From Onchocerca lupi (Eukaryota > Nematoda > Chromadorea > Rhabditida > Onchocercidae), in assembly GCA_028564675.1 (NCBI GenBank), contig JAOVVO010000021.1, positions 62,001 through 126,000 on the forward strand: DNA of 64,000 nt. The letters run 5' to 3'. The position numbers and the translations under genes are program-made. Under the pieces are notes generated by a model. The model saw nothing but the letters and a program-made list of their open reading frames with translations, was not told the DNA's origin and did not search any database. Positions 39,918-51,900 of this stretch are shown one piece after another. How positions within the stretch are numbered: position 1 is the first letter of the stretch; each line of letters starts with the position of its first letter.

Positions 39918-42206
39918 ATGCTTAAATTCTATGTTACAACAAAATTTCAGGTGCGTAAACAGGTGCAGAAAGTTTTAATGGTACTTGATGGATTAGGTGT
40001 TCCATTTAAAGCGATTGATATAACATTACGGGGTAACGAACAATATCGAGACTTCATGAGGGAAAAAGCTCTGAATGAACGATGTGAAGGAGTTCCATTA
40101 CCGCCTCAGTTTTTTATTGATGACGAATATTTGGGAGTAAGTATTAATTTAAAGAATTTAAATTAAAAAACTAGCAAATCTGTAAATATAAATTAAGAAT
40201 TATGAAGTAATATTATTTTTATTCAAAGCAAAAAAACAGACTTACTGTGAAAACAATTATAAGGATAAGATAAGTAAGACGTAATTTAAGCAATACCTTA
40301 ATAATCAGCAATCTGTCAAAGAAACAACTCGGCAAATGGTATTTTTTGTTAAAAGAATTCATTTTTCCTTATTCAATTATTAAGACTTACAGAATTATAC
40401 GGATTTTGAGGAAGCAGTCGAAGAGAATCAATTACCAGAATTTCTTCGTTTAATACCTTCGTCAGCGGTAAGTTCACCTATGAGCACCCAGAATTTTGTT
40501 TTATTAATTTTCGAAATTTTGATGTAAAAAACGCGAGTGAAGTAGAAAGGTATCGTTCTTATCTTTATACTTCTCTTGTTATAATTTTGTTCATCAAGCT
40601 GAAATGAAGAAGGTAACAGTAAAAAGTTAAAAAAAAGAAAAAAGGATGGAACTTCAAAAAAAAAATCTGTAACATATTTATTGTGTTTAATACGTTCCAT
40701 CAATTGATTACTTTTATATTTTACAGAAACAGTAAGATGAAGAGTAGAAAAAAGATAAAAAAGACAAAAAGACTCCAATCTCAACAGTCATTTTCACTTT
40801 AAAAATAATATATGTCAATAAATTAACAAGTAAAGTAAGTATGCATGCATGAATGTTGGTGAAATTACCTGTATATTATCAAATAGTCACAAAGTTAAAA
40901 ATTGTGAAATATTCTTTTTAGCAAAAAAAATGAATCATTCGTAAGGTAAGTATGAACGCCTTCATCTTGTGCTTATCCTCTGCACCTCACGCCAGCAATA
41001 TTTGTTTTCCATGAGTATTCCGTAGCATACAGGAATGTATAAGAAACTTTGAAGCAAATTAAAACTTTTTTATTTTAAGCATGAAATCCTGTATAAGTGA
41101 TCTTTCACTGTGTCTTCAAAATATCCTAAAATTCAAAGTATGGCTGCCAGAACTTTCGCTTATATCAATTATTAGATCTTCTATGCTAAACGCTTCATGG
41201 CAGTATTGCTTATTATTCAAATTTTTGAGTAATTCTTTGAAAGTTGGGCTTTTTCGTCTTTTGAATAGTTGTTGCAAATATTCAATGCATTCATTTCAGT
41301 AAGTAGTGACACTGAATTATTGGCCGGCGATATGAAATTGCCAGACAATAAGTGTTATTATTAAAGAAGTTGAATTGTGATTATTAGATTCAGGGATAGA
41401 TTAAAGGTCGCAAAAATCATCGAATTGAAAATATGAAGGAATAGGTTGCCGATATTTCCGACCAAATAGAGAAGTATTTTATGATTGCAATAAGTTGAAT
41501 TAAGTAAAGTTTTTTAGTATATTTCAATTTAGATAAGGGTTAAAATTTTTCTTCATTTAAACAAAATAAATTTTATTTTTTGGCTGTTTAAATGAGACAC
41601 CGCTATTTTTCTATTGCACAATATTTTATCATTCAATAAAGGGATCTATTTGTGCTTCTGGTGCTATCAGTTCGCTTCAATGTTTCTAATTCATATTCTT
41701 CGCAAAAATAAAAAAATAAATAATTTCAGGAAGATGAGGACGATGATGAAGAGGAAGATGAGGAAGATGAAGATGAGGAAGATGAAGATGAAGAAGAAGG
41801 TACAAGTGAAGGTGAAATATCCGAGAATTATGATGATTATGATGAAGAAGGAGAGGATGAACAGGAAGGAGATGAGGAGGAACTGGTTGATGAACAAATG
41901 GAGGATGATAATAGGGATGTATCAAGTGGTTTAGGTAGTTCAAATAAAGAAAATGATTACGAAAAAGGTTCAGAAGATAATAAAATAATAAATAGTGATA
42001 TAGAAGGTAAGGAGAAGGAAGAGGAAAAAAAAGGTAGAGTAAAAAGTGAAGAAGGAACAGAAAGGAATGAGGAAAAGCATGAGGATGAAAATGAAGTAGA
42101 ATTGGAAGATGAAGAAATCGAGTTAGAAGATGAGAATATCGAGGATGAAGATGAAGATATCGAGGATGAAGATGAGAATATCGAGGATGAAGATGAGATT
42201 GAATGA
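39918..42206 (+). CDS. SH3BGR-like thioredoxin-fold protein with long acidic tail
   Basis: SH3-binding glutamate-rich family: a small glutaredoxin-like domain without the redox cysteine pair, plus a variable acidic C-terminus. Exons 39918-40136, 40393-40467 and 41730-42206 join in phase 0 to 256 aa. The domain starts MLKFYVTT, continues VRKQVQKVLMVLDGLGVPF and IDIT, and has the family SH3-ligand motif PLPPQFF at residues 60-66. DFEEAVEENQLPEFLRL closes the fold. The last exon is 159 codons, nearly all Glu/Asp/Lys/Ser, ending in repeated IEDEDE units. ATG 39918 fits the family start and sits 6 nt after a TTCTTCAG acceptor. An acceptor-like ATTTCAG at 39949 raises the alternative that residues 1-11 are intronic and a distant first exon exists, which I think less likely. 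Confidence 0.85.
42136..42198 (+). repeat. 21-bp coding tandem repeat, three copies
   Basis: Units at 42136-42156, 42157-42177 and 42178-42198 read ATATCGAGGATGAAGATGA plus two bases. Each encodes one IEDEDE-type heptad of the acidic tail. The period is a multiple of three, so copy-number change keeps the frame. Confidence 0.85.
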
Positions 42207-43159
42207 TAATGTTCATTATGTGATGAACTTAGACGTCTTTCTGAAATTCCTCCTGTATATTTGTTATTTTGCATTGTTTTCTGAACTAGAATTCCATGAT
42301 TACACTTAAATTTACCGAATACTAGGATGATGGTAAGGAAATAGTTTATTCATGACAGATTATGGATTTTGAGTTTTACAAGCCTTTCAATTAGGAGATA
42401 ACATGCTACGATTGTTTTGATCTCTTCGTCTCTTTGATCTTTTGATCCTAACCAAAAATAAACATATTGGAAATCTCAAGTAACAAATTTTAATACTTTC
42501 CGGAGCTGCTGTTCTTTTGACAAAAGATCAAATATCCCCTTTTCGAAATGGTCAACTCAAGTGACATGATCTTTCATTTTACCTCCTCATTTTTTCAAAG
42601 ATATCATACACTGTTTGTAACTAAATCCGGAAAACTCTCTCCTCTTCCTCCCTCCATCTTTCCTCAACACTTCCATTAAAAACTACGCTTTATCTAAAGG
42701 AATATTTCTAAAAACGAATAGATTAAAAGATTTTGCAAAACTAATATATAACACTCATCTTTTTGTTTTCATTATAATTTTTATGTAGTTCATTCATTGT
42801 TTTATTTACTTTGAACAAAAGATTTATCGTGTTTTAAATGACTAACAAGACTACCAACAAAATTATAGCAATGTGTGCGAAGTGATGAACTATCGAAAGT
42901 TCGCTGCACTGTTCGGCTTTTGTTCAACTCCTAATATAGATTAAGGTGAATCTACTGTAAATAAGAGAGAAAAAAAGAAGAAAACGATTCAGAAATAATA
43001 TTTATGATCTCCAGTTAAATTTTATTCTTGATAACTGAAGAACTTTGAGAAGGGTGCAAAACAAGATTGCATAAAAACTTTTAAATTTAGAGAGACACAG
43101 AAGACATGATTATACAATATTTTGAACAACTTAAAGTTGACGAAGTTTTAAAAATGAGT
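42207..43159. other. Intergenic, convergent 3' ends of SH3BGR-like and UPRT-like genes
   Basis: AT-rich, no exon recognised on either strand. Confidence 0.5.
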
Positions 43160-45184
43160 TTAATCAGTGCCAAAATATTTGGTTGTAAACCAGAACGGTA
43201 TCAGTGGATTAATGTCGCTTGTAAGTATAGATATCTTTGGAAATTGACTCATAACTTGCTTGATGCCTGCAAATTCAAGTTTTGCTGTTTATAGCTCTTT
43301 AGTTAGAGCAACTTTTTTATAACAATTTAATCCTTAAATTAAAGTTGAAAGTTTTCCCAATGAAACTGAAGTTGGATGTTTTAAGAATTTAATGATGATG
43401 AACGGTATCTTCAAAATTTGGCAAGCTTACCGGCAGGTGCTGCAAATAAAGTTAAAAGCAAAATATTTTCCTCAATTACACCATTTTCCACTAATACTGA
43501 TACTGCTTTAATTACCGTAGCACATGTACCTGGAAATCCAGTGGTTGAAGAACATGCAAACGAGAGGGAACAATTAATAAAAAGTTTCAAACTTCAGGAA
43601 CAAATAAAATACGTGTATGCATAAAAATGGAGACTTTTACTTGAATTTAAATCAAAAAAGTATTCTAAAGCCTTAATTTTAAATGTATAAGATTTCACTC
43701 CATGAAAAAATTTTCACTGATTTCTCAATCTAAAATGTAAGTTTTGAAGAAAATTACAAAGGGCAGAAGATATTTCGCTGCAGTCTTGGATAAATAAGGT
43801 AGTGTTCGGCTATTTCTATATTTGAAATTATTAAAATATACTTATAAAACTTACTAAGCAATGGATATAGAAGTAGCACTCTTCGATGCTTGATATCTGG
43901 CATCAATCGAGCATATAACAATCTTGTATCGTCACCTACCAACATTTTACCAATTCGAACTGACCTGTGGCAAAAGTTGCATCGAATTACTATAATAACG
44001 GAAAAATATTAATGAAAATCATCGGTACACCCAAACTGTACTTGAACAGATAGACTTGGCACATTTCCGTTCTCCGTGCTATGAATATTTTTTCATTGCA
44101 CTTTGAAAATTGTCAAGGAAAATATAAAAAATGCATAAAAGATTACTAGAAAGTATAAAATCCAATTATTTTGTTAAACTCATATATAAAGAAAAAAAAT
44201 TACATAACAAAAGTTGGTTCATTTCATCAGATTTTTAAATGTTATTGCAACTGGTCTTTGTCGTGCACTAATACATTACGTACTGTTTAATTTGGCCGTT
44301 CAGAAGCCTTCTGAACCTGAATCATTTTCTCAGTCCTCAGACTCGTGGGTAAGTTGCCATTTTTTCGCTAGGTTTGCTTGAAGCATTGTCATACTTAATT
44401 CGTCATACTGATACACGCACAATGAGTAAGACTTTAAATTTGAAACAACAATGATTTTTTATGAGCTTTTTCTCATTGCTAGATTAGTTTCATTTAAAAG
44501 ACTCAACTGGGTTCAAATTTTTCCGACAAGAATATAGCAGTAATTTGAATAAGTATGGATCATTTGAATCAGTGGAAGTATACTCTTATTCATGACAAAA
44601 AAAATTCATTCATGACTAAAATTCATAAAGTAACCTGCAACATTGCCGTAAAGCTTGCTCCATTGCCTCACCACCTCGACATATTGAAACACCGCAATTT
44701 CCTCGACAGAAAGCAATTCCTTTATACTTCATTCGTGCAGGAGTTTCTATTTCAACATTTGTGTAAGGCAGTCGGTTCAAACCCTCTTCAACTACCAGTC
44801 TAATCAAACGATCAACATAGAATACGAAATCAGAATGACTTGTCTCCCTAAAAACTTTTACATAAGTTTTTTTCACGTAAACACTAAGCATTCAGATCGC
44901 ATATACGAAAATCTTATGTGAAAAAAGAATTATGTATACAGTTAGATTGAACTTTTAAGTAAGCTATTTATTCCATAATATCTTAAAGATCAACGGAATG
45001 AAATAATGATCATTTATTGGTCCAGCACGATTAACCTGTCCATTATGATGGTTTGCAATTCGATGATTTGATCGGTACGTTCCAATAAATAAACATTTTT
45101 CAGTAAGTTATCGTCTTCCCTTCCATTAATATCGCCCGCCGCTGCATTCTTAGACATATGGTAATGAATAAAGCTTTCTCCCAT
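43160..45184 (-). CDS. UPRT: Uracil phosphoribosyltransferase-like protein (UPRT family)
   Basis: Homologue of metazoan UPRT, a relative of the enzyme that makes UMP from uracil and PRPP. Five exons join in phase: 45036-45184, 44635-44847, 43855-43964, 43431-43529 and 43160-43266, about 225 aa. The first ATG of the frame is 45184; an in-frame alternative is 45157 (216 aa). Family segments are IIELQTIIMD, DRLIRLVVEEGLNRLPY, GNCGVSICRGGEAMEQALR, SVRIGKMLV and DIKHRRVLLLYPLL. AVSVLVENGVIEENILLLTL follows, and the end is TKYFGTD. The PRPP loop, STGNT in human UPRT, reads STCAT here. The uracil-binding glycine/aspartate run near the C-terminus of catalytic UPRTs is absent, as in other animals. It is probably not a standard phosphoribosyltransferase. 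Converges with the SH3BGR-like gene. Confidence 0.88.
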
Positions 45185-45442
45185 GTTGAGTTAATGGTTA
45201 TAAGTCTGAAATTTCTTAATGGATTCAATTACAAAGAGCGCTTATATTCTCAGAAATTTTAAAAGACATTACTGTCAAGTAAATTGCTGAAACAACAATA
45301 ACCTTTACTCTGACCAGTAAAATATACATCTACGTATAAATCAATTCCAAGATGTAAACTTCATACTACGTGTGAATGAATTTCATGACATAAGCTTCAA
45401 AATATATATGATTGAATTTCAAGATGTAAACTTCATCCTTGT
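45185..45442. other. Short intergenic stretch with a direct repeat
   Basis: The 17-nt string caagatgtaaacttcat occurs at 45348-45364 and again at 45420-45436, 72 bp apart, the second copy abutting the probable LTR. No exon was recognised. Confidence 0.55.
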
Positions 45443-45942
45443 TGTTGTAAATGTCAGGCTGAGGTACTCGAGACTGTACAGAGGGAAGTAGCCAGTGTCG
45501 GGAAGTTTCTCCTAAGTTGTGTGAGGAGGGGAATCCCAACGAGGGGAATTTTATTGGTTGACAGGAGAGTGATTCTTCGTTTACATCACAATTATAAAGA
45601 ACATCCCAGTAAATTGATCACTGGGTTATTCTTACCTTTATCGCTTATAGAGACTGAATAAAACTGAATTGCTGATTGCTCCAACAAACTTTGGATTCCA
45701 GTTATTGATATTGCTATGTCGGCGTAAGAACTGACTTCAGCTCCGATATCCTGACCTTTTAAATCCTTCGGGCTCCTCCCCCTTTCCTGATCTCCGACGT
45801 GTCGCCTTATGACTGGTTGATCCTACTTTGTTTATCGGTGGATCGGAATGTTTTGGCGGGAAACATGTTTATTCTTACGACTTATTGGTCCCTTTGAAAT
45901 TATGTCGCACTACTGGGCCTGTAATACTCCTTGTTTACAATA
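45443..45942. mobile_element. Probable solo LTR of a retrotransposon
   Basis: About 500 bp that is distinctly GC-richer than its flanks. It begins TGTTGTAAA and ends TTTACAATA, an 8-of-9 inverted terminal match. In order it holds a TATA-like ATTATAAAG (about 45590) and AATAAA (about 45656), the layout of U3-R-U5 read on the plus strand. No primer-binding site, polyprotein or second LTR was seen, hence 'solo'. No clear target-site duplication was found, so the exact borders are uncertain. BEL/Pao or Gypsy type cannot be decided from the sequence. Confidence 0.35.
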
Positions 45943-48900
45943 ATGTCATATGCTGTTTACTTTTAACATCTCTTGTTTATTGTGATTGCATCCTTTGATT
46001 TCGTCTTCATCTCACTATTTAACCTTTAGATATTCCTATATAATCTGATGAGATTTTTCGGATTTTCCGACAGTTAATGCGAAGAGTTTGGGAAGGTCAG
46101 AGAGCATGTGTTATGACCTCAACTTCATTTCATAATGCTATCATGGGTTTTGATATTAAAAGTACCTCATGTCATGAAACACTTCTGAAACTCCCCCTTT
46201 ACGAAGTTCTTTTACGTCTTCAGTAAATTTCGACATTAAATCTGAGGAAGTGCTAACTTCAAATATATTCAAAAAAAGAAATGTAAAAATGCATTAACAA
46301 GTGATTCTTGAACTGTTTTCTCCGTCGACGAAAGCACAATATCTCTTTGATATCACGAAGCTAGACAGGGATAGCAATTCAAATTCATGCCTAAAGAACG
46401 GATTGAAACTTTTTCCTGTCGATAAATCTAAATTTATCAACGAAATAATGAATTATATATTTTTACGTTCATGAATATTGAATATACATGATAAATATTT
46501 CATTTTTTCTTTCTTTTCGAAGAATTGTAATTTTGAACGAATCATGGAGACTGAAAATTTTTGGCCGATTCACCCTTTGTATTTTGTGTTATGGGTAACT
46601 TAAGCGTAGAATCCTTTCGATAACACTGGAAATTGCACTCATTCGATAGGAATGTAGAACTGAAATTAATAATTGTTGAATCAAAAAAGTTGATATCATC
46701 TTATTCAAATAATACAACAATGCTTCAAGTCTACAATTCACTCAGGAAATTTTGTATTAATAGTATGACGCATGAATTTTAAATTGAAAATCTAGTAGAA
46801 TAGAAGACATGGTAGTATGATGGTATCCATTCTTCACATCACTTGTCTAAAAAACTTTCAACAACAATTCACTTCATCAGAATGAGATTTGTGGGAAAGG
46901 GCCTAATAAATGAAGTCTATAGAAAAATTCAAAATAACGGCTCCTGTCATGAAGTTACTTGTATTTTCAGCAGTAGCTCACCTTATCAGAACTACATCTA
47001 TGAAAAAGGCCTAATAAACAAGTAGATGACTGCCACTATTTGATCTCAAATGCGGGAGGAATTTGAAGATGTATTTTTCAGTAAAACAGAAAGTAGATTA
47101 ATGTGAATCCCAAAATTTCATGTGCAATAATAAAATCATTTTATTCTTCTCAGTTATCCCTTTGAAAGTTACAGAATGAATTTACGTTTAATTTAAATCT
47201 AAAAGTTCTGTCAAAATGGCGTGCGAATTTTTTTCAGAAAAAACTTTCACCAAAACAATAGAAACTTTCTCATTTACTTCCAGAAAAAATTCAAAAGAAT
47301 GGGAAGGAAAAATCCTTATAAATTCTTTGAATCTTTCTTATCAAATCAGACGAGTTGTCACAGAATGACGTCTCCAAATAACATTAAATTTTAAATGTTG
47401 AAGATAATGCATAGTTTTCATACTGTGGTGCATCAATTCAGCAGGTTACAAATAGCTTTTATCATTAAATCTTAATAGCGAAACCTCGGTATAATTTTCG
47501 CAGATTTTGGCAAAACATAAGATTTGTAGTATTCATGGAGTTTGATCAAAACCCACTGTTGAATGCGATTATCTAACTTCAGCAAAATTGTTTAAAGTGT
47601 TCAATTGAGTCGAATTCCCTTCTCTATAACTTCCTATGCTAATTTAGTTTTTAAGTATTCTATAAGCACATCATATAATCTCTCCACTGCTTGATAAACT
47701 TCATAGCTAGTTTAAATCAGTTTTTTATGTCATTCTACATGGATCTGCAAACGTTCAAAGATAAATTACATAAGAAGGCATGTCGAATTGATTATATATT
47801 TTGAGCAAATCGATCGTATATTTAAAGGAAGAGAAATGTCATCGCCAATGGCATAATTAATATTTAGATTTTAATGATCGTAAAATGATTAGATCCATTT
47901 CTTTTCTCATTCACCGATGAAAAATCTTCAAAATCTTTCGTAATTGGCCCATCTACTTGCAAATAATAGACGTGTCAATCACTGAAATATATTGCTGCGT
48001 TTTTTTAGTTAGTTTTTAGTTTTCAAGACTTTGACCTTCAGTTACCTTATCAAACAGTATTGTTCTACTAGGTCACTGCGGCCTTTATATGCTACATTTC
48101 TTTGTGAAATCTTCTAATGCTAAGGATTCTGCTGCAAACATTCTGCAAATTTTTCTTTCATCCTTGCTTTTCATATTTTTGTTACCTCAGCAATCGAATT
48201 ACGGCAGTTATCCAGCCATGCATAATTTAAGTAAATGTTTGAAACAAAATTAGAGCGAGCTCTGCCGAAAAAAAATGCTGTCTTCTATTGATCTTTAAAA
48301 TGTGAAAAAGTGAGTGAAAAATAGTAGTAACTTGCAGAAGAGTAAAGTTTACCGAAATTAATAGAACCGTTTCAATGATTTTAGATCGTTCGATTCAGCA
48401 TATGCCTAGCGATAGTATCTGACGTGATGATAGGTTACAGTAAAAAGTTATCGCCATAATTGTTTCCAAGGAAGATGAAACTAAGCTTGGTCATGAAGCC
48501 GAATTCAGTTTCAAAAGTTTAGATTTCCTGAAGAGCTACAAGTTGTTTCGAGTGGCGTGTAATAGAGTTTGATATAATGCTGAATAAGTAAACAATCTTT
48601 TGTTTCCGTGGATTTCTACTCATTTACTCTTTGGATTTCCTAAATAGGGAAACGATGCTGTATATTGTCAAAAGTAAAAAAAGTTCCGAATGATTCTTTA
48701 CACGGCTGATGCCAGAAATTTTTCGGAGAGTAGAATAGCGTTCTATTCACATGTTAATAAGCAAGCATCGGAATGATATCCAACCTGAGAAGTTCAGTAC
48801 GGATTTTTCACTTTCATGAGGTTAAATATTTTTGTTAAAAAATTTGTTGTTGCAGTTATTGGCTCTCCATCCTAAATATCAATTCGGAAAAAATCTCTGA

Positions 48901-51900
48901 ATATCTGAATAAAAAAAAGGACCGTTTTATGATTGGAAGGATGAATTGCAATAGTTTTGTAAAAAGCATTTGTGTTATAACATCCAAAGAATATGTTGTC
49001 TTCTTGAAGTTATGCTTTGTGGCAGAGATGAGTGATCCAAATCTGCGTCCTATCAATTTTACAAGTTTTTTGAATGTTCTGATAAGAAGAATTTAACAAA
49101 CTTTTCCAATTGTTTTTCTAACCTTCCCAATTAGAGCTCCTGAAATGTGACGCTTAAATCACGATGATGAAACTCTTGAATGGAAATATTCTTCCTACAT
49201 TTGAGTATACAGAATCTGTAAATGTACTAAGCATGATTGCATCGATGATACTGTCCCAAGAGATAAAAAAGTGATGGAATTGTTTACATCAAAAAAAAAA
49301 AACAAATCGTCTTAATTGGTGATATATAAAAAAAAATCAAATAAATTGGGAATATCACCGTAATAGAAAAAACAACTATTTTGTATACTTTGGATATGAT
49401 TAACCAAATCTCAAATGCCAATGCAGGAAACTGAGATTCTTGCACGGAAAAGACAGAATTGATACTTTTATTAAATTTTAAGATTGTGTGAAGATAATAT
49501 TACCAAGTTCAAGCCAATATTCTGCTATTAGCGAAAGAACTTAAAGTATCTTCATGCATAGCATTAGAATGAACTTCAATTGTTTCTTTTTAGGTAAAGA
49601 AGTGACCTGGAAAGCAAATGTAAGCCTGATTAGCACACTAATATCTCAGTATTATAACTGTTTTGTGATGCCTAACGAGGATTAGGCAAAATTTGTTGAG
49701 ATTTTTGAAAATATATGAGCCTCATTTGGTAAGTACATGAAACCTTGAATATGCGACGATTGAGTTCATTGAAAATGAAAAAATTGATAATTTAGTGGTG
49801 GAAGAATGAAAAATCCTTTATACAATATGGTCAGGTAAGGTTTTTTTTTAAAAAAAAAAAAGAGAAAAAGATATGGAGAGTATACATATTTTCTTGATTT
49901 AAAATTTTTTGATTTTCAGAATAGATCCATCGCACATCTGTGATTTGATTACAACGAAATCTACGAATAGAATAGAAATCTCAACCGGAAATCCCGAAAA
50001 TTTGAGTTTTTATTGGTCGAAGATTTTTTAATTGAAAAATTAGTTGGGGCATAGTAATCACAATACAGAGTTTGTAGATTTACTTGAGTGTTACAAAAGT
50101 TTTACTCAAACAAATGTTGTTTTGGGTGATTTTTCTTGTCTTTCAGACTTTTTTTTCCTGATCAAAAAAGTTCGCATTGGTGTAAAATAGGTTCAGTTAT
50201 TTCAATGAAGATATAGGAGAATAATGCGGCAAGTTTGGCACTTTCATTGTATTTTTTAGACCTTTTTATTGCCAAAATTTGAATAATATGATGAGATACT
50301 CCTAAAAAAATTTTTGTTCACTGCAATAGACAACTATTAACGGAATCTTGAAGAAACACGTTGGGGGCATTTGCAGAAGACTTGCTTTTATGCGTCAATG
50401 AGCCCATTAGTTGTTCCAAAATTCAACATCCTTGTACTCATGCTTTCCGCATGATAGGATGAAATCCTAGAGATCTTCGCTCTCTTTCTGTTTCATCGCG
50501 ATGTTTTCAACCGCCTGGCCTGGTATAGTACTAATTCTTCAGGTTTGATATACTCTGAATTCAGAAATTGGAGTACTGAGTTCAAAGTTGATTACTAAGT
50601 TAAGCATATTGAAGCTGCCATTGTTCATCGCTTCTCCTTCTTCGAAATTTAGCTATGCAGCTGCAAGCAGATTTAGTATCCAATTAATGCATGATTCACA
50701 TCTTCATTTTCATAAAAAATTTTCTAAATGATTCGTTTTCCTTCCTAGAATTCATTTTTGGCCGAAATCTTATCTTTTGCTCCTAAAATACCATCACGCT
50801 GACAACTGATGATATATCCGTGACGAGTCGAACATTGGTAGTTCAGAGAATTTTGACTCATCGCAATTGGATGGCTTAAATTATTTTTCTGGCTAGAATA
50901 GAAAAATTGCGAAAGCTATGTGTGTAGCAAAGATCTTTTGACATTATCCTCAGCAGTGCATTTTAGGATGAAGTGAGGTTTATTATTCCCCAGGCTGTAA
51001 AATTATTTGTTCTGCTGAATTCTCATATTAGTATTATACGTTCAATATTTTTATCTCAAAACAGTTTTGCAGCTTTCATAAATGAAATTCTCATACCGGA
51101 AATTTCAATTTCAAATATGCATGGCATCATATTTCTGGTGAAAACGCATGCTATTTCATCACGAAAGTTCACATTAAAGCGAAATTTAGATGATTCTCTG
51201 ATAGAGGAAAAGTGCCAGAGTATTCGGATTCATTGGATAATGTCTCTTTCCGGAAAGCTCAATACTGCTTACATGAAAAGGAAATATTTAGTTAATGCTA
51301 AGTCCTTTCTCTTTGGAAAGTTTAAATTTTGAAGAATATTTGGATTATTTTTTTGCCTTCGCGATTCTATGCAGATGTGCATCTGAAGCATAAATTATTA
51401 GAAGCTCTACGTCTGTCTCCATGATGTGAAAGACCCAATTTCAATAAATTAGCTGGATGAAAGGAAGAACGAAGTTACTAGCAACATAAGGATAATAACT
51501 AATTAAATGATTCCATGCTTATGAAATATGTTATGTTCCCAAGGCTATTATTATTCTTTTGTTTCTCGAAAAATATTAAACTGCTGCTTCAGAAGCTTGC
51601 TAGCAAATAGAAAAGCTTTTGTGTGTTTTTCACGCAACAATGGTCCAGGCTGTTTTGTAAGGAAAAGCGATAATAAGAAGAGCAATTTTCTAGGATGACT
51701 AAAAAAGGGGAAAAATAAAAATGATAGACATCATCAATAAAATTGATTACAGGAACCTTCTAATTTAATCTTTTGATATAACATGAGCGGAAATGAGAGT
51801 ATAATAGTCATCATTATGATGTAATGTTTTGAAAATTGAAATAAGTCTTATTTTCGAAAATCCGTGATTGTTTAATTTAAAATCAGCATTCCAAAATAGA

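Noticed and set aside
39918..39950. Alternative that the SH3BGR-like gene begins after an ATTTCAG acceptor at 39949
   Set aside because: MLKFYVTT aligns with the conserved first beta strand of the family, and no other first exon was found within 6 kb. Kept as a minor alternative.
41686..42216. 176-codon minus-strand frame rich in His, Pro, Tyr and Leu
   Set aside because: It is the reverse complement of the Glu/Asp codon run of the SH3BGR-like acidic tail.
43106..43624. Two plus-strand frames that at first read like a small two-exon gene (ASLPAGAANKVKSK...)
   Set aside because: No legal splice joins them: the phase-1 junction creates a TAA. The opposite strand reads the two last UPRT exons in perfect phase up to TKYFGTD. 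The frames are antisense shadows.
45813..45824. CTGGTTGATCCT, identical to the start of eukaryotic 18S rRNA
   Set aside because: The match stops after 12 nt and the following sequence is not rRNA. It lies inside the probable LTR.
50973..51332. 119-codon plus-strand frame in the gene desert
   Set aside because: No family motif, AT-driven composition, no splice sites or neighbours in support. A chance frame of this length is possible in AT-rich DNA of this size, though it is the longest such frame there.
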